64,000 bases of DNA, taken from positions 34,375-98,374 of the forward strand of contig JAVBLS010000002.1 in assembly GCA_031553235.1 (NCBI GenBank), given 5' to 3'. Of the stretch, positions 16,219 through 25,171 are shown one piece after another (position 1 is the stretch's first letter; each line of letters opens with the position of its first letter). Under the pieces are notes generated by a model, which worked only from the letters and a program-made list of their open reading frames with translations, ran no database searches and had not been told where the DNA came from. The translations under genes were made by a program, and so were the position numbers. Source of the stretch: Frigididesulfovibrio sp031553235. GTDB taxonomy: Bacteria > Desulfobacterota > Desulfovibrionia > Desulfovibrionales > Desulfovibrionaceae.

Positions 16219-16824
16219 ATGCAGACGGGAACAAGCCTCTCTCTCTTGTCGGCCCTGGTCTTGGCCGTCGTCTTTCTGTTCGTCACCCCGGCTCCGGCCG
16301 CGCAGACAGGCGAACGCGTCACCCTGCCTGCGCCGGGCAAAGACGGCGGCAAGCCCCTGATGCAGGCTCTGGCCCTGCGCAAAAGCACGCGCTCGTTCGG
16401 CGACGCGCCCTTGTCGCAGCAGGAACTGAGCAACCTGCTCTGGGCAACTTGGGGCGTGAACCGCCCGGACGGCCGGCGCACCGCGCCCACGGCCAGAAAC
16501 CAGCAGCGAGTCGAGGTTTACGCGGCCAAGGCCGACGGCGTCTGGCGCTATGACGGGCCGGGCAACGTCCTGGAAAAGGTCTTGGACCGCGACACCCGCC
16601 AAGCTTTCGGCGGCGCGCCTCTGACCCTGGTCTACGCGGCCGAGAATAACGAGTACGGGGCTCTGCATGTGGGTTCGCTTTACCAGAACGCCGGGCTTTA
16701 CTGCGCCTCGGCCGGGCTGAACAACGTGGTCAAAGCCACGGGCGTGGACATGCTGCAAAACGACCTGCCGCTGCCCGCCGGCTACAAAATCTTCATTGTA
16801 CAGTCCATCGGCCTACCGAAGTGA
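16219..16824 (+). CDS. Secreted SagB-type nitroreductase-family protein
   Basis: A 201-residue protein with a cleavable signal peptide (hydrophobic residues ~8-24, likely cut after APAAQ or nearby). The mature part has the nitroreductase/SagB pattern ALALRKSTRSFGDAPLSQQELSNLLWATWGVN and APTARNQQRVEVYA, then GLYCASAGLNNVV. Relatives bind FMN and reduce or oxidise small substrates. A periplasmic location is unusual for a flavin enzyme of this class but recurs in anaerobes. SD AGGAG precedes ATG 16219. It is monocistronic and its substrate is unknown. Confidence 0.85.
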   Translation: MQTGTSLSLLSALVLAVVFLFVTPAPAAQTGERVTLPAPGKDGGKPLMQALALRKSTRSFGDAPLSQQELSNLLWATWGVNRPDGRRTAPTARNQQRVEVYAAKADGVWRYDGPGNVLEKVLDRDTRQAFGGAPLTLVYAAENNEYGALHVGSLYQNAGLYCASAGLNNVVKATGVDMLQNDLPLPAGYKIFIVQSIGLPK

Positions 16825-16935
16825 CTTCAAGGGCGGGACGGTTGACAACCCGCTCCGGCCGGCAGATGATATTACATCATCCATCGCAGAACCGGGTCCG
16901 CCCCCGGCCGTGCCGGGCCGGCCCAGGAGTACCGC

Positions 16936-18276
16936 ATGTCCCAAGTCGCCTTCAAAGACGCCGTGACCATCTGCAAATCAATCATGCGCAACGGCTTTGA
17001 CGCCCATATCGTCAACACCCAACTGCAACACGAACTCATTCTCGCGGACAAGCGGCCCGAAGTGGATCTGGCCACGGACGCGCCTCCCGACGAACTGGCC
17101 AAACTTTTCCCCAACATGGCTCCCGGCGACCATCCGGGCGTCATGGGCGTATTGGCGGAAAACGGCATTTCCTACCGTTTTTACCGCATGAACATTGCCG
17201 ACTCGGCCCTGCCCGAGGTGGCCTTGACCCGGCTCACCCCCACCATGTTGCAGCGCATGTTCGCCCTGGGGCCGGTGCCGCGCTCTCTGGTCAACGGCAT
17301 GATGTCCCTGTCGCCTCCCCCGGAGCCCAAGGGGTATCCCGGTTTCGGCAACTTTGAGCAGGGGTCGGTTCGCCTGGAAGGCCTGCCGGACGAAACCCTG
17401 AAAAGCGACTACCTGCTCGGCATCCGAGCTTTGCGTTACGCGGCCAACTTCGATCTGCCCATTGAGCCGAACACCTGGATGGCGATCATCCGCAATTCCC
17501 AACGTATTCTCGACTACGTGCCCGTGCAGCATTTCATGGACGAATGGCGCAAGGTTGAAGCGGAAAACATGTGGAAATTCGTTCAGTTGCTCTTCGACAG
17601 CCAGATCATGCACGGACTGATCCCCGAAATCGCCGGCCTGGCCCGGGTGCGACAGGCCCGCAACGACGCCGGGGCCGAAGAAACCGTGCTGGCCCATACC
17701 ATCGAAACCATGCGTTTCTATCCCGAAGGCGAGTTCCACTACGATTGGCTGGGCACCTTTGCCATGCTCTTCCATGATGTGGGCAAACTATACACGGCCG
17801 AATACTTCCAAGGCCGCTGGTACTTCTACGAACACCACCGGGTGGGCGCCAAGGTGGCCCGCAAGATTTTGCGTCGACTGCACATGCTGCCCGAGGACAT
17901 CGAGTTGATCTGCGGGCTCGTCCGCAACCACATGCGTTTCCAGTTCATGATGACCGACAAGGGCATTCGCCGCTTCAAAGCCGTCGGCGAGTACGCCCGG
18001 CTCATCGCCATGTCGCGTGCCGGAATCAAGGCCAGAGACGACAACTACACGGCTTTCAACCACAACAACAAGTATCTGGCCCGGGCCGAAACTCCGGAAC
18101 AGATGCTCGAACCGCTGCTCAACGGCAACGAGATTATGGAGGCCACGGGCCTGAAACCCGGTCCGCACGTGGGCTCTTTGCGCCAGGAACTGCTCAAGGC
18201 CCAGATCGCCGGCGAAGTCGGTAACGTGGACGAAGCCCTGGCCTTTGTCCGCAACCGGGCCGTGGTCGGGATGTAA
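16936..18276 (+). CDS. tRNA-nucleotidyltransferase-like HD-domain protein with degraded transferase motif
   Basis: A 446-residue protein laid out like bacterial CCA-adding enzymes. Residues ~18-60 align with the nucleotidyltransferase head (NGFDAHIVNTQLQHEL, then EVDLATDAPPDELAKLF). A central helical region follows, then an HD phosphohydrolase domain with FHDVGKLY at ~279-286 and HHRVGAKVA after it. The tail (LKPGPHVGSLRQELLKAQ) is characteristic of the CCA enzyme C terminus. The catalytic GG and RD residues of the head are replaced, and the first aspartate of DxD is Glu. Nucleotide transfer is therefore unlikely, while the HD site looks intact. Confidence 0.8.
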   Translation: MSQVAFKDAVTICKSIMRNGFDAHIVNTQLQHELILADKRPEVDLATDAPPDELAKLFPNMAPGDHPGVMGVLAENGISYRFYRMNIADSALPEVALTRLTPTMLQRMFALGPVPRSLVNGMMSLSPPPEPKGYPGFGNFEQGSVRLEGLPDETLKSDYLLGIRALRYAANFDLPIEPNTWMAIIRNSQRILDYVPVQHFMDEWRKVEAENMWKFVQLLFDSQIMHGLIPEIAGLARVRQARNDAGAEETVLAHTIETMRFYPEGEFHYDWLGTFAMLFHDVGKLYTAEYFQGRWYFYEHHRVGAKVARKILRRLHMLPEDIELICGLVRNHMRFQFMMTDKGIRRFKAVGEYARLIAMSRAGIKARDDNYTAFNHNNKYLARAETPEQMLEPLLNGNEIMEATGLKPGPHVGSLRQELLKAQIAGEVGNVDEALAFVRNRAVVGM

Positions 18277-18290
18277 AACGGGTTTTGCCC

Positions 18291-18307
18291 GCCGGCGAAG
18301 CGCCGGC
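18291..18307. terminator. Hairpin after the HD-domain gene
   Basis: A perfect 7-bp stem (GCCGGCG, loop AAG, CGCCGGC) lies 15 bases after the stop. There is no T-run, so it may be a weak or Rho-assisted terminator. Confidence 0.4.
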
Positions 18308-18410
18308 TGTGGCTGCAAGTTATGACGCCGCTCCACGGGCATCCGCCGCGCGCGGGTGTTTGCAGGGCGGCGTTTTTCCTTCCGCAGCCAAGACAATAAA
18401 GGAGTTTGCC

Positions 18411-19274
18411 GTGAACATAGGCTACATCGGTCTCGGCCTCATGGGCGGCCCCTGCGCCGCCAACCTCATGAAAGCCGGGCACTCCCTGCACATCTGGGCC
18501 AGACGGCCCGAAGCCGTCGCCGCCCTGGGCGCCAAAGGCGCCATCTTGCACGCCTCGCCCGCCGAGGTCGGCAAGGCCGTGGACATCCTGTTCACCAATG
18601 TTTCCGACACCCCGGACGTGGAACAGATTCTGCTCGGAGAAAACGGCGTGCATGCCTGCGGTAAATCCGGGCTGATCGTGGTGGATATGAGCACCATCTC
18701 GGCCACGGCCACCCGGCGCATGGGGCAAGAACTGGCCACGAAAGGCATCACCCTGGTGGACGCGCCGGTTTCCGGCGGCACCGTGGGCGCGCAAAATGCC
18801 GGCCTGACCTTCATGGTCGGGGCCGGACCCGAGGTTTTCGAGCGCATCAAGCCGGTGCTCCAGGCCATGGGCAAGACCATTACCCGCATTGGCCCCTGCG
18901 GCGCCGGCCAGGTGGCCAAGAGCTGCAACCAGATTGTCGTCACCGGCTTCATCGCCGTGGTGGCCGAGGCCCTGCGCTTTGCCCGCGAAAACGGCGTCGA
19001 CCCGGCCCCGGTGCGCGAGGCCCTGCTCGGCGGCTTTGCCGGCAGCAAGATTCTGGAAATCCACGGCAAGCGTATGATCGACGGCGACTACGCGCCGGGC
19101 TTCAAGACCGCCCTGCACGTCAAGGACATGGGCATTGTCGAGGGCATCGCCAAGGAACTGGACCTGAACCTGCCCTGTACCACCCTGTGCACCGGCTTCT
19201 TGCGCCAAACCCTGGCGGCCGGCTTTGCCGAAGAAGATTCCTCGGCCATGGCGGAGATCATTAACAATTTTTGA
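18411..19274 (+). CDS. NAD(P)-dependent beta-hydroxyacid dehydrogenase (tartronate-semialdehyde reductase-like)
   Basis: A 287-residue dehydrogenase with an N-terminal Rossmann motif IGYIGLGLMGGPCAANL, the substrate motif VDAPVSGGTVGAQ and the catalytic lysine in GAGQVAKSCNQIVV. The closest functional families are 2-hydroxy-3-oxopropionate reductase (GarR/GlxR) and 3-hydroxyisobutyrate dehydrogenase, which cannot be separated by eye. GTG 18411 is the start, with SD AAAGGAG. It lies 16 bp before pgm, so the two genes are probably co-transcribed. Confidence 0.88.
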   Translation: MNIGYIGLGLMGGPCAANLMKAGHSLHIWARRPEAVAALGAKGAILHASPAEVGKAVDILFTNVSDTPDVEQILLGENGVHACGKSGLIVVDMSTISATATRRMGQELATKGITLVDAPVSGGTVGAQNAGLTFMVGAGPEVFERIKPVLQAMGKTITRIGPCGAGQVAKSCNQIVVTGFIAVVAEALRFARENGVDPAPVREALLGGFAGSKILEIHGKRMIDGDYAPGFKTALHVKDMGIVEGIAKELDLNLPCTTLCTGFLRQTLAAGFAEEDSSAMAEIINNF

Positions 19275-19290
19275 AAGCGGGAGCCGTCTC

Positions 19291-20886
19291 ATGAGCACGC
19301 CGAGCCTGCGGGCCATTCTGGACGCCTATTACGAGCAAAAACCGGATCCGGAAAACCCGGCCCAGCGGGTGAGTTTCGGCACCTCCGGGCACCGGGGCAC
19401 CTCCTTGGCCGGGAGCTTTACCGAAGGCCATATTGCCGCCATCACCCAGGCGGTGATTGAGCACCGCAAGGCCGCCGGCATTGCCGGGCCGCTGTTCATC
19501 GGCAAAGATACCCACGCTTTGTCCGCCCCGGCCCTGAACACCGCCCTGGAGGTGCTGGCCGCCCACGGAGTGGAAACCTGCATCCAGGGCGACGAGCGGC
19601 CCACGCCCACGCCGGCCGTTTCCCGGGCCATCCTGGCCCACAATGCCGACCTTACAGCCCCACGCGCCGACGGCATTGTGGTCACGCCCTCGCACAACCC
19701 GCCCCAGGACGGCGGCTTCAAATACAACGAGCCCCACGGCGGCCCGGCCGGCGAGGCCGTGACCACGGCTGTGGAAAACCGGGCCAACGAGCTGCTTCGT
19801 TTAAGATCGGTCAAGCGACTGCCCCTGAGCAAAGCCCTCAAGGCCGACTGCATCCGGAGCATCGACTTTGTCGGGCCCTATGTCGAAGCCCTGGCCTCCG
19901 TCCTGGACATGCAGGCTGTTGCCGCCTCCGGCCTGAAGCTTGGCGTCGACCCCCTGGGCGGCTCTTCTCTGCCTTTCTGGGCGCCCATTGCCGAGCGCTA
20001 CGGCCTCAACCTGACCGTGGTCAATCCCGCGCTTGACACGCTCTTTGCCTTCATGCCGCCGGACCACGACGGCAAGATTCGCATGGACTGCTCCTCGCCC
20101 CAGGCCATGGCCGGGCTGATCAACATGGCCGGGAACTTTGACCTGGCCTTTGCCACCGACCCCGACGCCGACCGCCACGGCATTGTCACGCCCGCCGGCC
20201 TGATGAACCCCAACCACTACCTCTGCTCGGCCGTAGACTATCTTCTGCCCCACCGGCCCACCTGGCCCAAGGCCGCGGCCGTGGGCAAGACCCTGGTGAC
20301 CACGGCCCTCATGGACCGGGTCTGCGCCGTCCATAAGCGCGCCCTGTATGAAACGCCCGTGGGTTTCAAGTGGTTTGTGGACGGCCTGGCTTCCGGCTCC
20401 CTGCTTTTCGGCGGCGAGGAAAGCGCCGGGGCCTCGTTCCTGCGCTTTGACGGCGGCCCCTGGAGCACCGACAAGGACGGGCTTCTGCTCTGCCTGCTCG
20501 CGGCCGAAATGACCGCCAAGACCGGCAAAAACCCGGCCGAGAACTACGCCCGGATCACCGCGGACCTGGGCGCGCCCCTATACACTCGCAAGGACGCCCC
20601 GGCCACGCCCGAACAGAAGGCCGCCTTCAAGACCCTGACCCCTGAATCGGTCAAGCAGAAGGATCTGGCCGGCCGGCCGATCACGGCCGTGCTGACCAAG
20701 GCGCCGGGCAACAAGGCAGGCATCGGCGGCCTGAAAGTGGTCACCGAAGCCGGCTGGTTCGCGGCCCGGCCCTCCGGCACCGAAAATCTCTACAAGATTT
20801 ACGCCGAAAGCTTCGTGGATCAGGCCCACCTGGACGCGCTCCTGGCCGAAGCCCGGAAGTTGGTCACTGCGGCTTTTGAGAAATAG
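19291..20886 (+). CDS. pgm: Phosphoglucomutase (alpha-D-glucose-specific)
   Basis: A 531-residue enzyme interconverting glucose-1-phosphate and glucose-6-phosphate for glycogen and envelope sugar synthesis. It has the four signature regions: FGTSGHRG near residue 30, the phosphoserine loop VVTPSHNPPQDGG near 133, the metal loop TDPDADRHG near 290 and the sugar/phosphate loops GGEESAGAS and RPSGTENLYK. The start is ATG 19291 with GGGAG upstream. It follows the dehydrogenase gene in the same orientation. Confidence 0.96.
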   Translation: MSTPSLRAILDAYYEQKPDPENPAQRVSFGTSGHRGTSLAGSFTEGHIAAITQAVIEHRKAAGIAGPLFIGKDTHALSAPALNTALEVLAAHGVETCIQGDERPTPTPAVSRAILAHNADLTAPRADGIVVTPSHNPPQDGGFKYNEPHGGPAGEAVTTAVENRANELLRLRSVKRLPLSKALKADCIRSIDFVGPYVEALASVLDMQAVAASGLKLGVDPLGGSSLPFWAPIAERYGLNLTVVNPALDTLFAFMPPDHDGKIRMDCSSPQAMAGLINMAGNFDLAFATDPDADRHGIVTPAGLMNPNHYLCSAVDYLLPHRPTWPKAAAVGKTLVTTALMDRVCAVHKRALYETPVGFKWFVDGLASGSLLFGGEESAGASFLRFDGGPWSTDKDGLLLCLLAAEMTAKTGKNPAENYARITADLGAPLYTRKDAPATPEQKAAFKTLTPESVKQKDLAGRPITAVLTKAPGNKAGIGGLKVVTEAGWFAARPSGTENLYKIYAESFVDQAHLDALLAEARKLVTAAFEK

Positions 20887-20926
20887 AGCGGTCGATGCCG
20901 GTTGCCGCTCAAGAGGTGCAACAGCT

Positions 20927-21181
20927 ATGCTCCGCCCCTTTCCCCGACATGGGGCCTGGTACCGCAAACTCTTCTGGTGCCTCTTTTTCTTCATTACCGG
21001 AGGCGGCACGGCCTTTTACGTCCTGCACCTGCTCCGGCCCTCGCGCGACGAGTCCGTGCCCCCGGCCTGGGGCCGGGCGGCCAAGGAAACCTTCCTGCCC
21101 ATGGCCACGCCCCGGCATGATCCACCGGGAGTGCTTGCCCCAAAGCCTTGCGACGACTCCACCACTCCGCCGCAAGCCTGA
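20927..21181 (+). CDS. Small single-span membrane protein, function unknown
   Basis: An 84-residue reading frame with one clear hydrophobic span at about residues 14-35 (LFWCLFFFITGGGTAFYVL). It is preceded by basic residues, giving an N-in orientation, and followed by a proline-rich tail. AGAGGTG precedes ATG 20927. It lies 40 bp after pgm on the same strand. I do not recognise a family. Codon use looks like that of its neighbours, but an overprediction cannot be excluded. Confidence 0.45.
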   Translation: MLRPFPRHGAWYRKLFWCLFFFITGGGTAFYVLHLLRPSRDESVPPAWGRAAKETFLPMATPRHDPPGVLAPKPCDDSTTPPQA

Positions 21182-21247
21182 CCGCCGTAAGCCTTCCACC
21201 CCGCACCGGGCCGGGGCCTGTGGTGTCGCGCCGACGTGGCCGTATTC

Positions 21248-21649
21248 CTACAGTCCCGGCAAAAACGTCAGCAGCACGTTGCGCCGGCGCGGGCCGTCGC
21301 CCTCGCACAGGTATACGCCCTGCCAGGTGCCCAGGCAGAGTTTGCCGCCGGATATGGGAATGAGCACTTGCGGGCCGAAAAGCGAGGCCTTGAGGTGGGC
21401 GTCGCTGTTGCCCTCGGAGTGATGAAAACCAGCTTCACGCGGAATGAGCCGGCCCATGAAGCGGGTGATGTCGCCGGCCACGTTCGGGTCGGCGGCCTCG
21501 TTGATGGTCAGCCCGGCCGTGGTGTGCGGGGAATAGACCAGCAGCGCGCCTTCGGCCCAGGCCGGGTTCGCGCCCACCAGGCCGCGCAACTCGTCGGTAA
21601 TATCGCGGAGCTCCTGGCGGGATGCGGTTTGCACTTCCAGCGTATGCAT
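21248..21649 (-). CDS. YjbQ/UPF0047 family protein
   Basis: A 133-residue compact protein of the YjbQ family. Marks are VYSPHTTAGLTINEAADPNV (with the conserved His-Thr-Thr), FHHSEGNSDAHLKASLFG, and the closing LGTWQGVYLCEGDGPR. Some members show weak thiamine-phosphate-synthase activity; the cellular role is unsettled. The SD AGGAGG overlaps the stop codon of the malic enzyme gene, so translation is probably coupled to it. Confidence 0.92.
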   Translation of the reverse strand: MHTLEVQTASRQELRDITDELRGLVGANPAWAEGALLVYSPHTTAGLTINEAADPNVAGDITRFMGRLIPREAGFHHSEGNSDAHLKASLFGPQVLIPISGGKLCLGTWQGVYLCEGDGPRRRNVLLTFLPGL

Positions 21650-21657
21650 ACGACCTC

Positions 21658-22968
21658 CTACCACCCATACGAGTCGGCCACGGCCTCAAGCCTTTGCCGC
21701 GAGGCGGCCAAACGCCTGGCCAGGGCAGCGCCATACCCGGCCGGCACGGGCACACGGGCCACACCGCTCTGCACGGCCGCCTCGGCCACGGTCGGAGCCA
21801 CATATTCGATGTGGCGCAAATCCAGAGCCTTGGGCACGATGTAGTCCGGCCCGAAGAAAAAGCCCGAACAGCCATAAGCCTTACAGACATATTCCGGCAC
21901 AGGCTCCTTCGCCAGGGCGGCCACGGCCCGGGCGGCGGCCAGCTTCATGGCTTCGTTGATCTCGCGGGCCCGCACGTCCAAGGCGCCGCGAAAGATGTAG
22001 GGAAAACCGGAGACATTGTTGATCTGGTTGGGAAAGTCCGAGCGCCCGGTGGCCACAATGGCATCCGGTCGAACGGCCTTGGCCTCGGCATAGCCGATTT
22101 CCGGCACCGGGTTGGCGCAGGCGAAGATGATCGGGTTCCGAGCCATGCCCATGAGCATGGCGGGCGTAACCAGACCGGCACGCGACAACCCGAGAAAGAC
22201 GTCCGCGCCGCGCAGGGCCTCGGCCAGATCGGCAAAGCCCCTGGCGCCAACGAACTCGCGCTTCTCCGGGGTGAGGTCCGCGCGGCCCGCATGAATGTGG
22301 CCCTTGGAGTCGAACATGGCAATGCCCTCGGCCGGCACTCCCATGGCCCGATAGAGACGCGAGCAGGCCACGGCCGCGGCTCCGGCCCCGGCCACGACCA
22401 CGCGCAGGTTTTCGGTTTTTTTGCCGGTGATCTCCAGGGCGTTGAACAGGCCCGCGCCGGAAATGATTGCCGTGCCGTGCTGATCGTCGTGGAACACCGG
22501 AATGTTCATCTCGCGCTTCAGGCGTTCCTCAATGTAGAAACATTCAGGTGATTTGATGTCTTCCAGGTTAATCCCGCCGAAGGTCGGCTCCAGGGCTTTG
22601 ACGATCTCGCAAAAACGCTCCGGATCACGCACGTCCAAATTGATGTCGTAACAGTCGACATCGGCAAAGACCTTGAAGAGCACACCCTTGCCTTCCATGA
22701 CCGGTTTGCCGGCTAGGGGACCGATGTCGCCCAGGCCGAGTACGGCCGTGCCGTTGGACACGACCCCCACAAGGTTGCCCTTGCCGGTATAGGCGTAGGC
22801 GGTCTCGGGGTCTTCCTTGATAGCCAGACAGGCCTCGGCCACGCCGGGGCTGTACGCCAGGGAAAGATCCCGCTGGTCGCGGCAGGGTTTGACGGGCAAA
22901 ACTTCGACCTTACCGGGACGGACGCGGAAGTGGTAATCCAGGGCGTCCTGTTTCGTGAACAAAGCCAT
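21658..22968 (-). CDS. Malic enzyme (short form)
   Basis: A 436-residue decarboxylating malate dehydrogenase producing pyruvate, CO2 and NAD(P)H. It has LAYSPGVAEACLAI, the substrate/metal segment IPVFHDDQHGTAI near residue 155 and the dinucleotide loop VVVAGAGAAAVACSRL. It lacks the C-terminal phosphotransacetylase-like domain found in long MaeB. The order fumarase then malic enzyme on one strand gives fumarate to malate to pyruvate as a continuous route. Confidence 0.94.
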   Translation of the reverse strand: MALFTKQDALDYHFRVRPGKVEVLPVKPCRDQRDLSLAYSPGVAEACLAIKEDPETAYAYTGKGNLVGVVSNGTAVLGLGDIGPLAGKPVMEGKGVLFKVFADVDCYDINLDVRDPERFCEIVKALEPTFGGINLEDIKSPECFYIEERLKREMNIPVFHDDQHGTAIISGAGLFNALEITGKKTENLRVVVAGAGAAAVACSRLYRAMGVPAEGIAMFDSKGHIHAGRADLTPEKREFVGARGFADLAEALRGADVFLGLSRAGLVTPAMLMGMARNPIIFACANPVPEIGYAEAKAVRPDAIVATGRSDFPNQINNVSGFPYIFRGALDVRAREINEAMKLAAARAVAALAKEPVPEYVCKAYGCSGFFFGPDYIVPKALDLRHIEYVAPTVAEAAVQSGVARVPVPAGYGAALARRLAASRQRLEAVADSYGW

Positions 22969-23087
22969 TCTTGTCTATCCTTTCTGGATGCTTGTTGTTG
23001 TGTGCTGTTGCCGCGGGCCCACGTGGGGCCGGCCGATCCCGGCGTTGCCGGACATTCCGGCCCTGCGACCGGGAGCTTCGCCCCGCT

Positions 23088-23645
23088 CTACTCCAGTCCC
23101 ACCGCCGCCAGGTCCGGCATGGCCAGGCGGTCGCCGCCGTGGGCATCGTTGATCACCAGCAGGGGCAAATCAATAACGGCAAGCTTCCGGACAGCTTCCG
23201 TTTCCAGTTCTTCGAAGGCAACAACCTCGGCCGCCGTAATGTGGCGGGCAAGCAGAGCCCCGGCTCCGCCCACGGCGCCCAGGTAGACCGCGCCGTGCCG
23301 GCAAAGCGCCTGGCGCACGGCGGCAGAGCGCCGGCCCTTGCCTATGGTGGCCCGAATGCCCAGTGCGTGCAGACGCGGGGCATAGGCATCCATACGGCCG
23401 GCCGTGGTCGGCCCGGCCGCCCCGATGGGCCGGTCTGCGGGGGCGGGCGTGGGCCCGACGTAATAAATGACCGCACCCTCGGGGTCAAAGGGCAGCGGCA
23501 GCCCCTGGTCCAGCAGGGAAATCATGCGCTTGTGGGCGGCGTCGCGGGCGGTGTAGATGGTACCGGAAAGTAAAATCGTTTCGCCGGCCCGCAGCAACAG
23601 GGCATCGGCTTTGGACAGGGGGGCGGAAAGGCGATGGGCGCTCAC
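23088..23645 (-). CDS. Class I fumarate hydratase, beta (C-terminal) subunit
   Basis: A 185-residue subunit matching the C-terminal domain of iron-sulfur fumarases: LLLRAGETILLSGTIYTARDAAHKR, YYVGPTPA and IGAAGPTTAGRMD, then GKGRRS. The start is GTG 23645, overlapping the alpha-subunit stop by 4 bp and with SD GGGAGG. Related L-tartrate dehydratase beta subunits share these motifs. Fumarase is favoured because malic enzyme follows. Confidence 0.88.
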   Translation of the reverse strand: MSAHRLSAPLSKADALLLRAGETILLSGTIYTARDAAHKRMISLLDQGLPLPFDPEGAVIYYVGPTPAPADRPIGAAGPTTAGRMDAYAPRLHALGIRATIGKGRRSAAVRQALCRHGAVYLGAVGGAGALLARHITAAEVVAFEELETEAVRKLAVIDLPLLVINDAHGGDRLAMPDLAAVGLE

Positions 23646-24475
23646 AGGACCACCTCCCGATGGCGTGAGGAATGGCACTGGATGTTCACGGCCAGGGGCA
23701 GAGAAGCGATGTGGCAGGGGGCCACGGCGATTTTCACGGCCAGAGCCGTGACCGAGCCGCCCAGGCCCATGGGCCCGATGCCGAGTTTGTTGATGTCGGC
23801 CAGAAGCGAGGCTTCCATCTCGGCCTGCCCCGGATCGGGGTTGCGGTCGTCCAGGGGGCGCAGCAGGGCTTTTTTGGCCAGAATGGGGGCAAAGTCAAAG
23901 GTGCCGCCTATGCCCAGACCGACAATCAACGGCGGACAAGGATCGGGGCCCGCTTCGGCCACGCGGCGCAGCACGTACTCGCGAATGCCTGCCCAGCCTT
24001 GGGAGGGCGAGAGCATGACGACGCGCGACTGGTTTTCGCTGCCGCCGCCTTTGGCCAGAAAAGAAATTTTCAGGGTTTCGCCGGGCACCAGGTCGAAATG
24101 AATCACCGCCGGGGTATTGTCGCCGGTGTTCTTGCGACTGAAAGGGTCGCACATGGAGGCGCGCAGGCCGGCGTACCCCCGACGCACTCCGGCGTTGATC
24201 GCGGTCCGCAGACAGCCGCCCTCCAGGCGCAGAGCCTGCCCCAGTTCAATGAAAAACACCGCACCGCCGGTATCCTGGCACAAGGGCAGACCGGTTTCGC
24301 CCGCGGTGTCGGCGTTTTCCAAAAGCTGCCGAAGAATCTCACGCCCGCTCGCAGAGGTCTCGCGTTGCCCGGCCGACCCAAGGGCGGCACGAACGTCGCC
24401 GGGCAAAAAACACGCCGCCGAGCGGCACATGGCGACCACGGCCTCGGTTGCGGCGTCCACATGCAAAATACGCAT
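23642..24475 (-). CDS. Class I fumarate hydratase, alpha (N-terminal) subunit
   Basis: A 277-residue subunit with the three conserved cysteine regions that hold the 4Fe-4S cluster: PLCQDTGGAVFFI, DPCPPLIVGLGIGGTFDF and the late APCHIASLPLAVNIQCHS. SRKNTGDNTPAVIHFDLVPG is also typical. It forms a heterodimer with the next gene product and is expected to be oxygen sensitive, fitting an anaerobe. ATG 24475 was chosen by family length; ATG 24508 is an alternative. Confidence 0.88.
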   Translation of the reverse strand: MRILHVDAATEAVVAMCRSAACFLPGDVRAALGSAGQRETSASGREILRQLLENADTAGETGLPLCQDTGGAVFFIELGQALRLEGGCLRTAINAGVRRGYAGLRASMCDPFSRKNTGDNTPAVIHFDLVPGETLKISFLAKGGGSENQSRVVMLSPSQGWAGIREYVLRRVAEAGPDPCPPLIVGLGIGGTFDFAPILAKKALLRPLDDRNPDPGQAEMEASLLADINKLGIGPMGLGGSVTALAVKIAVAPCHIASLPLAVNIQCHSSRHREVVL

Positions 24476-24630
24476 CGTCAATCCAGGGTTGGAGTTGCGG
24501 CCGGACATCCCGCCCGGGGCGCAGTCTAGCAAAAATCACCCCGGCCGGCCGGCCCCAATTCTTCCCCCTCCCCGTCGGTAAAACGGAAACGGCGTTATTT
24601 ATTCAAGATTCTGCACATTCTAAATTAGCC

Positions 24631-24685
24631 TTGACATACGAGCATTTCTGGAGGAAAGAGTGGGGAAAAGTGGGAAAAAGTGGGA
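24631..24685 (+). promoter_or_regulatory. dcw cluster promoter region with three MraZ boxes
   Basis: Three GTGGG(G/A) hexamers begin at 24660, 24670 and 24680, each separated by AAAA. This is the exact 10-bp phasing recognised by the MraZ repressor in other bacteria. A TTGACA hexamer at 24631-24636 could be a -35 element, but no convincing -10 was seen. mraZ begins 36 bases further on, so autoregulation of the cluster is likely. Confidence 0.85.
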
Positions 24686-24720
24686 GCAAATCCCATTGCA
24701 ACCGGGGATGCAAAAGTAAG

Positions 24721-25170
24721 ATGTATTTTCGCGGACGCAGCCGACGCAGCACCGACCCCAAGGGGCGGCTCATGCTGCCCCCGGAATTCCGGGACACCCT
24801 CCTTGCCCGCAGCAGCGAAGGCAAGGTGGTGCTGACCACCTATGACGGCTGCGTGGTGGGCTTTCCCCTGCCCGACTGGGAAGATTTTGAAGATAAGATC
24901 AATCGCATGACCAACCCCACACGGGCCTTGCGCGACTTCCGCCGTCTGGTGGTGGGAGGAGCCGAGAGCCTGATCATCGACGCCCAGGGCCGGGCGCGCC
25001 TTTCCCGTGAACACATGCAGTACGCCGGCATTGAACGCGAGGTTGTCCTCGTGGGACAGGGCCGGCGCTTTGAAATTTGGGCACCGGATCGTCTCGAGCC
25101 GGTGCTGGCCCAGAATTTCGACGATGTGGCCGCCTCACTGGCCGAGACGGGCGTCGACTTCGGATTCTAG
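24721..25170 (+). CDS. mraZ: Transcriptional regulator MraZ
   Basis: A 149-residue protein made of two AbrB/SpoVT-like repeats: FRGRSRRSTDPKGRLMLPPEFR (first) and LIIDAQGRARLSREHMQYAG (second), each with the conserved DxxGR-like turn. It binds tandem GTGGG repeats upstream of its own gene, and such repeats are present here. First gene of the dcw cluster, followed by rsmH after a single base. Confidence 0.95.
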   Translation: MYFRGRSRRSTDPKGRLMLPPEFRDTLLARSSEGKVVLTTYDGCVVGFPLPDWEDFEDKINRMTNPTRALRDFRRLVVGGAESLIIDAQGRARLSREHMQYAGIEREVVLVGQGRRFEIWAPDRLEPVLAQNFDDVAASLAETGVDFGF

Positions 25171-25171
25171 T

